This document shows positions 45,180-51,600 of a stretch of DNA of 51,600 bases, piece after piece. The notes below the pieces were generated by a model, which did no database searches, had not been told where the DNA came from, and saw only the letters and a list, made by a program, of their open reading frames with translations. The position numbers and the translations under genes are program-made. The stretch lies in assembly GCA_024277285.1 (NCBI GenBank), contig JAJRVM010000240.1:1-51600 (forward strand), read 5' to 3'. This DNA comes from Planctomycetota bacterium. Lineage in GTDB: Bacteria; Planctomycetota; Planctomycetia; Pirellulales; Pirellulaceae. Within the stretch, counting starts at the first letter, position 1, and each line of letters starts with the position of its first letter.

Positions 45180-45608
45180 AAATATACCGTAACGTGGCTG
45201 GTTCTTACCCGCCTGGAAACGTCGACGGAATCGCCCTAACAGAACGTCATGCTCCGCGTACAGTACCGTCAGCGTAGCCAGACCACGTAGCCAGACCACG
45301 TTGCCAAACTACGATGCCAGACCACGATGCCAGACCACGGTACACGGCCCACTCCATTCGGCTAAACTGTTACCTAATGGCGAGTTGCGATGACCAACGA
45401 CAAGCGAAGCCAGAATGTCGGCGGCTTTTCGATCGAACGACCTGTGTCGTGTCGCGCAGCGGACGGCCTTTGTGTTTCGGCTTTCGTCTGTCGTCCTTTT
45501 TGGGTCATTGGGTATTTCGTCATTCGTCATTGATCGGCCGCCGTTGGGCGGCTAAATGGTGCTGTCCAGTCAATTGAATTTCATCCCAGCCTTGTGGAAT
45601 ACTTCAAC
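45180..45608. other. Intergenic gap with a 13-bp tandem repeat
   Basis: About 430 bases. Apart from the 13-mer array at 45274-45338, a stretch rich in GTCATT (45507-45532, e.g. GTCATTCGTCATTGATCGG) resembles dispersed short-repeat sequence. No gene is supported. Confidence 0.5.
45274..45338 (+). repeat. 13-bp tandem repeat, five copies
   Basis: Units read GTAGCCAGACCAC (twice), GTTGCCAAACTAC, then GATGCCAGACCAC (twice), in a row. The 5' and 3' pairs are each identical, which suggests copy-number change by slippage. Confidence 0.92.
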
Positions 45609-46934
45609 ATGAAACGCATTGCTTGTTTTCTTGCCGTCGGTTGTATCGTTACCGCTTGCACGTGTGCCCCGTTACTTCACGCTTCTGATTGGCAGCATTG
45701 GCGAGGTCCGTTCTACAACGGCTCAACGGATGAAACGAATCTGCCAACGAAGTTCAGTTCCACCGAGAACGTTTGTTGGGTCGCTGATCTTCCCGGTCGA
45801 AGTGCCGCCACGCCGATCGTCGCGAGCGACTGCGTATTCATCTCCAGTACCGACCCCGATACGAACAAACTCGCTGCGCTCTGCTACGGACGCACGGACG
45901 GAAAACTGCGTTGGAGCCACGAAGTGGGCGACGAGTTGAATCGTGATACGCGCAGCACCTTTGCGGCCCCATCGCCCGTCACCGACGGTCAAGTCGTCAT
46001 CTTCTTTTATGGCAATGGCCCGATGGTGGCGTTTGACTTCAAGGGCAACGAGCTGTGGAAACGCAATATTCAAAAAGACTATGGCGAGTTTGCTTTTCAA
46101 TGGACCTTTAGCTCGACACCGTTGTTGTACGAAGGCAAGTTGTACTTGCAGGTCTTGCAGCGTGACACGCCGGTGGGGGGGCGCGGATTCGCTGATCGCA
46201 AGAACGAATCGTATATCTTGGCCATGGACCCGAAAACGGGTAAGGAGCTTTGGCGCGTGACTCGTCCGAGTGCCGCCGTCGCCGAGTCGCACGAGGCATT
46301 CTCATCGCCCATTCCGTTCGAGTTTGATGGTCGCAAGGAACTGTTGGTAGTCGGTGGGGATTGCATTACCGGACACAATCCGCAAACGGGCAGCGAATTG
46401 TGGCGATGGGGAACCTGGAACCCCGCCAAAGTGCCCCACTGGCGGCTCGTCCCCTCGCCGGTCACCGGCAACGGGATCATACTGGCCTGTGCACCGAAAA
46501 AGTCTCCCATCTATGCCGTACGGGCTGGCGGTAAAGGGACCCTTGGCGATGACGCGATTGCCTGGATCAGTGACGATGTGCGGGAAGTTACCAGCGATGT
46601 TGCAACACCGGCCTTCTACGACGGCGATTTCTTCGTCCTCAGCAAGCTACGCCGCTGCATCTCGCGCGTCGAGCCGGCCACCGGGAAGGTGAAGTGGACG
46701 ACGCCTTTGCCAAGTCGAGCCCCGTGTGAAGCGTCGCCCTTGTTGGCCGATGGTAAGATCTACATGATCAACTTTGACGGCTTGGTTATGATCGCCGACG
46801 CGAGGACCGGCGCCATACTTGGCGAGGTGCCCATGGCGGCGCGGTCAGAGGCACCCATTCGGTCGGGAATCGTTGCCGCCGGCAGCAAACTGTTTATCCG
46901 CACCAACGATAAGCTCTACTGCATTGGCCAGTAA
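45609..46934 (+). CDS. Exported PQQ-like beta-propeller protein
   Basis: A 441-residue exported protein with a signal peptide (MKRIACFLAVGCIVTACTCA). A PQQ-type (BamB/quinoprotein-like) propeller follows. Blades show the WRGPFYNG start, LAALCYGRTDGKLRWSHEVG, ILAMDPKTGKELWRVTRPSA, and MIADARTGAILGEV. Such planctomycete proteins bind or scaffold. No catalytic cofactor ligands of a true PQQ dehydrogenase are obvious. The start at 45609 is preferred over an in-frame ATG at 45594 because it gives a normal signal peptide. The gene stands alone. Confidence 0.85.
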   Translation: MKRIACFLAVGCIVTACTCAPLLHASDWQHWRGPFYNGSTDETNLPTKFSSTENVCWVADLPGRSAATPIVASDCVFISSTDPDTNKLAALCYGRTDGKLRWSHEVGDELNRDTRSTFAAPSPVTDGQVVIFFYGNGPMVAFDFKGNELWKRNIQKDYGEFAFQWTFSSTPLLYEGKLYLQVLQRDTPVGGRGFADRKNESYILAMDPKTGKELWRVTRPSAAVAESHEAFSSPIPFEFDGRKELLVVGGDCITGHNPQTGSELWRWGTWNPAKVPHWRLVPSPVTGNGIILACAPKKSPIYAVRAGGKGTLGDDAIAWISDDVREVTSDVATPAFYDGDFFVLSKLRRCISRVEPATGKVKWTTPLPSRAPCEASPLLADGKIYMINFDGLVMIADARTGAILGEVPMAARSEAPIRSGIVAAGSKLFIRTNDKLYCIGQ

Positions 46935-46997
46935 ACGACGGCGACGTAGCGCCGGTCGGTTCCCCCATTGTAAAGACGGACCGTTCAACACGTTGTC

Positions 46998-47612
46998 TCA
47001 TACGTTCCATTCTTGTTGTGACTTGCTGTGAGTGACCAGGATTGTCGGCCGGTTGTCTCCGGCGACAATCTGATAGTCGCAATCGAGTACCAGACTGTGG
47101 ATCGGCTGGCCGTCGGACGACGCACTGGTTCCGGTCACAACGAGCGAGTTGTTGACCAATCGGTATAATTCGAGTTTCCACGGGTGGCGGTGGATGATCA
47201 GCAGTTCACAAGTTCCAACTTTGGCGTAGAAGGGCAGTTTCTCCAAGGTGCGGTCGCCCTCACTCACTACCTCAACCGCAAAGTCGGGGCCTCCATACCA
47301 AAACGCATCGTGATTGACAGCGGTGGTGTCCTTGAGGAAGACGGCAACATCGGGGCATCGATAGTTCGTTTTCCAATCGTCAACTCGATCACTGATGTTG
47401 ACGCCTGGGAAAACCATTCCCAATTGAGTCCATCCAACAAGTTGTTCAAAGACCGACGTCAACCGAGACACGATCTGCTGATGTTCGTTGTTAGCCAGCG
47501 GTGCCATGACGTAGATTCCCTCCCAGGTCTCATCAAAACGATCAGCACCTGATAACACTCGTTCCGCGCGCAATCGTTCTTCCAATTCCGGATCGCATAT
47601 GAAGGTTGGCAC
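46998..47612 (-). CDS. Uma2-family endonuclease-like protein (DUF820)
   Basis: A 204-residue member of the Uma2/DUF820 family, PD-(D/E)XK-fold proteins common in cyanobacteria and planctomycetes. RCPDVAVFLKD and GPDFAVEVVSEGDRTLEKLPFY carry the Asp/Glu and Lys of the nuclease core. GGGAG seven bases before the GTG at 47612 sets the start at MPTFICDPELEERLRAER, the usual family N terminus; a longer upstream frame is not needed. The biological role is unsettled. The neighbouring symporter gene is on the same strand, 278 bases after its coding part, with no evident link. Confidence 0.87.
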   Translation of the reverse strand: MPTFICDPELEERLRAERVLSGADRFDETWEGIYVMAPLANNEHQQIVSRLTSVFEQLVGWTQLGMVFPGVNISDRVDDWKTNYRCPDVAVFLKDTTAVNHDAFWYGGPDFAVEVVSEGDRTLEKLPFYAKVGTCELLIIHRHPWKLELYRLVNNSLVVTGTSASSDGQPIHSLVLDCDYQIVAGDNRPTILVTHSKSQQEWNV

Positions 47613-47889
47613 CCAGTTTCTCCCGTGAGTAGTGAAGGACCGCAAGCACGAAATCGGTGCAACGTACTTCCATTCTACAGGATCATCCTGTTTACGCAAA
47701 AGAACATCGCGAACAACGGACGTCATGGCGTCGCTCGACGGTGTGTGATCGTGCCACGGTGTGATCGGATTCGCCCTCAATTTCAAGACGTCTTGTCTAA
47801 CGCCGTTGTTCGCATCCGTCTGCGAGTCGCTAACGTCGGTTCGGAATAAACACGCGCATTGGGCGTTCGGCGAGGCACCAAGTAACACG

Positions 47890-49581
47890 CTATTGGCGGG
47901 TTAGCCGAGTGACGAGCAGTCCGACTAACAAGATGCTGAGCGTGCCGATCACCGTGATTAGCAAACTGGCGAATGGCGAACGCAATCGATGGGCCAGACC
48001 GTCACGGTAGGCCGGTACGTCAACAACCGAGGCGTGTTCAAAGGGCCGGTTCAACTCGAACGTGTTGTTCCCACCGATCGTTTTGATCGTTACCTCGACT
48101 TGCTCGATGACCAGCTGGTCCCCCGTGTGCAGAGCCGCAGCGAGTTGCGGATCGGAAGAGGTGACCGATGTGGTCTGTTCGGATATTGAAACGGTACCCG
48201 GAAGCTGGCCCCACTGGGGCGAAAACGTCATCCAGGCAATGAGCAACACGCCGATAATCACGCCGGTGACGGCCGCCGGGTTCTTGGCGCGGTGCGATAT
48301 CTGGCCCAATAGGAATAGGCCGAGCATTCCGCCGCTGAAAATCCCGGAGAGATGCCACCACGTGTCTAACGCGCTGGTGGTCCCGATCAACGCCAGCGCG
48401 ATCCCGGTGCCGAGGATGCCGCAAACGAGTGTGGCGCCGTAGAGTACCCTCATCGACTCACGTTCAGTTGCCTTTGGGCGAAAGTACCGTTTGTAAATAT
48501 CGCACAGAATGAGCGTCGCCGAACAGTTGAGCGACGAGTCGACACTGCTCATCGCAGCAGCCATGATCGCGGCGACCAGCAACCCGGTCACGCCGGCGGG
48601 TAACTGGGTGACGATGAAATGTGGAAATACCTTGTCAGCTTGCGTGATGACCGTGCCGTCAGGCATCGTCAGGAGTTCGGGTTGCACTGTATAAAAGGCG
48701 AACAAAGCGGTGCCGATGAAGAACAAGACGGCCGAGATGGGCAAGTACAACAGAGCGCCTATCCAAACACTGCGAACCGCCGCGGCATCGCTGCGCGCTG
48801 TGATGTAGCGTTGCACATAACTCTGGTCGATCCCAAAGTTCTGCAAGTTGATCGTCAGCCCGTAAATGAGCACAACCCAGAACGTCGGTTCGGCGAGACT
48901 GGCCCCAAAGCTTCCCAACGAGAATTTGTGTTGTTCACTTGCTACGGTCATAAGTTCGCTAAATCCGCCTGGAATACGGACCAATAGCAACACGACGCAG
49001 ACGACCATGCCTGCCGTCAAGACTAAGCTTTGCACCACGTCGGTCCAGATGACCGCTTCAATTCCGCCCAACAGCGTATAGACGGTGACAAGGATACCTG
49101 TGATCAGGATGATCGTGCTGATGTCCCAGCCAATCAACGGTGACACGGCCAATGCGACCAGGTACATGATCGCGCCGACTCGGACAATCTGGGTCGATAG
49201 GTAACAGAATACCGCGTAGGTGCGCGCCCACAATCCAAAGCGGTGTTCGAGATGGTCGTAGGCGGAAATCGTCCCGGTCTTGCGATAGAACGGAACGAAC
49301 CAGCGCGCGGCAACCCACGCGGCAATCGGCAACGACAGCCCGAACACAAACGGATTCCAGTTCCCGCCGTAGCTCTTGCCGGGGTTGGCCAAGAAACTAA
49401 TGCTGCTGACATAGGTCCCAAAGATCGAAAGCCCAACCGCCCAGCCCGGCAACGATCGGCCGGCCACCATGAACTCTTCCGACCGCCGACTCTTTCGCAC
49501 GAACCAACAGCCAAACGCCACGACGCCCGCCAGATAGGCGATCAAAACAACGATATCTAACAGTTGCAGTTCCGTTGCCAC
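47890..49581 (-). CDS. Sodium:solute symporter (SSS family)
   Basis: A 563-residue secondary transporter with about 13 membrane segments. Landmarks are [51 protein letters not shown] and [20 protein letters not shown], the last with Na-site Ser residues. The fold is LeuT-like, and such proteins carry sugars, organic acids or sialic acid with sodium. It is unusual in having an insertion of about 77 residues (463-539; [17 protein letters not shown] to HRLRSPFAS) between the last two helices. That segment is soluble, strand-rich and of no recognised family. It ends [20 protein letters not shown]. Confidence 0.88.
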   Translation of the reverse strand: MATELQLLDIVVLIAYLAGVVAFGCWFVRKSRRSEEFMVAGRSLPGWAVGLSIFGTYVSSISFLANPGKSYGGNWNPFVFGLSLPIAAWVAARWFVPFYRKTGTISAYDHLEHRFGLWARTYAVFCYLSTQIVRVGAIMYLVALAVSPLIGWDISTIILITGILVTVYTLLGGIEAVIWTDVVQSLVLTAGMVVCVVLLLVRIPGGFSELMTVASEQHKFSLGSFGASLAEPTFWVVLIYGLTINLQNFGIDQSYVQRYITARSDAAAVRSVWIGALLYLPISAVLFFIGTALFAFYTVQPELLTMPDGTVITQADKVFPHFIVTQLPAGVTGLLVAAIMAAAMSSVDSSLNCSATLILCDIYKRYFRPKATERESMRVLYGATLVCGILGTGIALALIGTTSALDTWWHLSGIFSGGMLGLFLLGQISHRAKNPAAVTGVIIGVLLIAWMTFSPQWGQLPGTVSISEQTTSVTSSDPQLAAALHTGDQLVIEQVEVTIKTIGGNNTFELNRPFEHASVVDVPAYRDGLAHRLRSPFASLLITVIGTLSILLVGLLVTRLTRQ

Positions 49582-49745
49582 GTTTCTACCTCGCCCTGTT
49601 CGTGTTGCGACATGTCGAGCACGCTATGGTACCGCAGCCGCGTGCGGTAACCAAGTAGGAGTGGCGACGTGTGCGGCAACTCAGCTAACGACGCAACTTG
49701 GCGGCCCCCGTCCGGGCTTGTCCCGGCGGAGCCATGACTGGTCAG

Positions 49746-51128
49746 CTACCGCTCGCGGAACAGCTGTCGCAATTGCGCGACGGCCGATTCGACCAATCGC
49801 TCGGCCGAGCCGGGTTGATAGAAGGTGCTGCCGACCATCGGCTCGTAGCCACCTTGCGAAAAAGCCTCTTCGGTCGGCAGGTACCCGATGGCGTCGTTGC
49901 ACAACCCGGCGATCAATGTGTGCGTCGCGGGGGACCGACGCTTGATTTCCAGACCCAACTCACAGAACGCCTCGCCCGGCAAGCCGACGATGGCCACGTC
50001 ACCAAGCCGCAGCGCCATCACTTCGACAAAGTCTGGTTGACCTTGCCGCAGGTACATGTCGAGTTGCAGCTTCGCAAAGTACGCGTCGGGCAATCCGTCC
50101 ACTTGGCCTTGCGGCGGATTGTGTCGCGATTGTTCGAGGATCCGCAGACACCTCTCTCGCTCTTGTTCGCTGATCGGCAAACGGTCGAGTTGAACCATTT
50201 CCCTTGAAACGAGCAACGGTGTGGCGGAAATGGTCTTGCTTTTCGCTACCGCATGATCTGCGCAGTCAGCCAACACCGAACCGACATGCTGGACCATGGC
50301 AAAGCCGCGTTCTTGAGACGTGTTACGGTAGTCGACGTGATTCACGTTGCCGCAGCACCCGTTGAGAAATAGACCGTGTGCCATGCCGTTCGCTGTGGCG
50401 TGCTCAGCAGAGGACAATGTCACGGGTAACAATGTCGCGAGTAGGTGACCAGGATAGTCGGCCGAGTAACACCAATTGTCACCGGCAAGGATAGCGGGAT
50501 GCAAAGCGAAGTGAACCAGCACCGCCATCGGTCCCGACGTGCGGCGCGCAACCAGGCAGATCATCTCGGGATCCGTTGGTCCCCACGCACGATCGATCTG
50601 TGCCGGATCGAATCCCTGCTGTAGAGCTTCCCAATTCATCTGTGTGGTGCCGTCATGACGTCGCAACCGCCGATTGAACGAAACCTGCTCTTCGCGCGCG
50701 CAACCGACTTCGAGTGTTGCTTCGCCGAGCGACTGGTTTGCCTTGACCATCGCCGACGCGGCTTTGCGTAGCATTGTTTCAATGGCTTCAGTATGGGGAG
50801 CGATCAAGTCAGCCATTCCCAGACTGCCGCTCGCAGCCGGCGCACTGTGGGTATGCGTGGCGTGGACTAAGACGTTGTGCGGCAAGATATCGCATTGTGC
50901 ACCAATGATACTGCGAATGAACGCAGTGTTGCGGCGATCAAGCATGCAGATATCGATCGCCAGTAACGCCGTCTTCTCGTCATGAGGGCCGGCAAAGACG
51001 ATGGCCCGGGCGTGCAGCGCGTCGTGAGTCCCCCGTGCGGCATAGTTGTCACGAAAGTTGCCCATCAGCGGTAGGCCCGCAGCAGGTGTGATTTCGACGG
51101 TGGCACAGCCAATGCACAATTGAGTCAT
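49746..51128 (-). CDS. Neutral/alkaline ceramidase-like hydrolase
   Basis: A 460-residue protein with a neutral/alkaline non-lysosomal ceramidase N-terminal-type domain, a family common in planctomycetes. The start IGCATVEITPAAGLPLMGNF and the zinc-site motif ATHTHSAP (THTHSAP, 91-97) are typical. LFLNGCCGNVNHVDYRN corresponds to the conserved GxxGD/N loop, and a second His (HFALHPA) fits a metal site. No signal peptide is visible, unlike true ceramidases, so the substrate may be other than ceramide, as proposed for many relatives. The ATG at 51128 is supported by the family N terminus, not by a ribosome binding site. The stop is TAG. Confidence 0.83.
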   Translation of the reverse strand: MTQLCIGCATVEITPAAGLPLMGNFRDNYAARGTHDALHARAIVFAGPHDEKTALLAIDICMLDRRNTAFIRSIIGAQCDILPHNVLVHATHTHSAPAASGSLGMADLIAPHTEAIETMLRKAASAMVKANQSLGEATLEVGCAREEQVSFNRRLRRHDGTTQMNWEALQQGFDPAQIDRAWGPTDPEMICLVARRTSGPMAVLVHFALHPAILAGDNWCYSADYPGHLLATLLPVTLSSAEHATANGMAHGLFLNGCCGNVNHVDYRNTSQERGFAMVQHVGSVLADCADHAVAKSKTISATPLLVSREMVQLDRLPISEQERERCLRILEQSRHNPPQGQVDGLPDAYFAKLQLDMYLRQGQPDFVEVMALRLGDVAIVGLPGEAFCELGLEIKRRSPATHTLIAGLCNDAIGYLPTEEAFSQGGYEPMVGSTFYQPGSAERLVESAVAQLRQLFRER

Positions 51129-51600
51129 GGTGAGTGTGTGGGGGAGGATTGCGAGACGACGTTCAATTACTTACTTCGTCGTTTCATATTGTTTAGTTAT
51201 TCCAGTCCCGAAGGGACGTTCCTATACCAGGGCAAGGGTGGAGCTGGCGTGAGCGCAGCGATCGCCGCGCAACCGTGAGTTATGAAAAACAACACCGTCA
51301 AACCCCGCAGGCGTGGCCCCAAGACAGGTAGGACCGCCCCGTACGGGGTTTTGAGTTGCGTGGGAAGGCTCCCCAGTGCTCGTATAGGGTTGTGCCTTCG
51401 GCACGTAACGGACCATAACAAAAATCGTAACCGTTCATGGCCTTTAGCCGTGAGCTTCGTTTTTAAGGCCCGGAGGGCCAACATAGTCCTTGCCGGGGTC
51501 GTCAGGCCCCGGTCCTCGGCAAACAATATCCGTAAAGCCCCGGCAGGGGCGATACAGACGCCAGCCCTCGTCCTTCCTGTGCCGCCCCTACCGGGGCTAA
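51129..51600. repeat. Array of eight short hairpins, no gene
   Basis: Short perfect or near-perfect palindromes recur about every 26-55 bases after a first one. They are GTCCC-GAA-GGGAC (51205-51217), CCCCGTACGGGG (51337-51348), GTGCC-TTC-GGCAC (51392-51404), CATGGC/GCCGTG (51436-51452), GGCCC-GGA-GGGCC (51467-51479), CCGGGGTC-GTCA-GGCCCCGG (51493-51512), GCCCC-GGCA-GGGGC (51537-51550) and GCCCC-TACC-GGGGC (51584-51597). Frames across it are interrupted by these stems and show no family resemblance. Confidence 0.85.

Noticed and set aside
51197..51526. 109-codon minus-strand frame at the window end
   Set aside because: It crosses six of the eight hairpins and shows no protein-like pattern.
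1..51600. tRNA or rRNA genes
   Set aside because: No cloverleaf-type T-loop motif with matching acceptor stem and no rRNA-like block was found by eye; a covariance-model scan would be decisive.

Overview
The window looks like a chromosomal piece of a planctomycete, most likely Pirellulales-like. The basis is gene content: a Tat-exported DUF1501 protein, two exported DUF1080 proteins, a CRTAC1-type FG-GAP/ASPIC protein, a hydrazine-synthase-alpha-like cytochrome, a CE15-like esterase, a glycine-rich EF-hand protein, a leucine-rich repeat protein, a ceramidase-like hydrolase and the remnant of a Tat-exported Gfo/Idh oxidoreductase. No rRNA, tRNA, CRISPR array or intact transposase gene was recognised.

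Layout. 0-5 kb: ArnT-like glycosyltransferase, DUF1501 protein, small zincin-type metallopeptidase and a weak ExbD/TolR-like protein, all on the plus strand. 5.7-17.3 kb: six co-directional genes for exported proteins, namely an HzsA-like diheme protein, a CRTAC1 protein, a decaheme fusion (two c554-like tetraheme domains, a YVTN propeller and a MauG/CCP-like diheme end), a Reg_prop propeller and two overlapping orphan branched-chain-type binding proteins. This is the most interesting locus: its domain set parallels the alpha and fused beta-gamma parts of hydrazine synthase, with an added octaheme module. 17.3-23.4 kb, minus strand: DUF1080, greA with a terminator hairpin in its leader, an ABC-2 exporter pair, a PiT phosphate transporter and its DUF47/PhoU-like partner. 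The leaders of the ABC operon and the PiT gene are paralogous and share a palindromic operator-like site; one of them is split by a MITE-like element. 23.5-25.8 kb: CE15-like esterase and EF-hand protein.

26-38.3 kb is a mixed region with signs of gene decay. Intact genes include DUF1080, NhaA, a leucine-rich repeat protein, a DsrE-like protein and a POT/MFS transporter. Three reading frames (HTH regulator, TPR-like protein, Rpn-family nuclease) each carry one in-frame TAG. A Gfo/Idh oxidoreductase is reduced to its two ends, and a membrane-protein frame runs into a lipoprotein. TAG ends several intact genes here, so these look like nonsense mutations rather than recoding. 38.3-39.1 kb holds two diverged direct repeats of about 183 bp.

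39.2-51.1 kb: NUDIX hydrolase, TrpB2-type tryptophan synthase beta, a Lon-family protease overlapping a universal-stress-type gene, a PQQ-like propeller, a Uma2-family nuclease, a sodium:solute symporter with an unusual insertion near its C terminus, and a ceramidase-like hydrolase. The last 470 bases contain no gene but carry an array of eight short hairpins that reaches nearly to the window edge.

The leading inference is that the 5.7-17.3 kb genes form one extracytoplasmic electron-transfer or redox-enzyme system with its own ligand-binding proteins. Its substrate cannot be read from the sequence.
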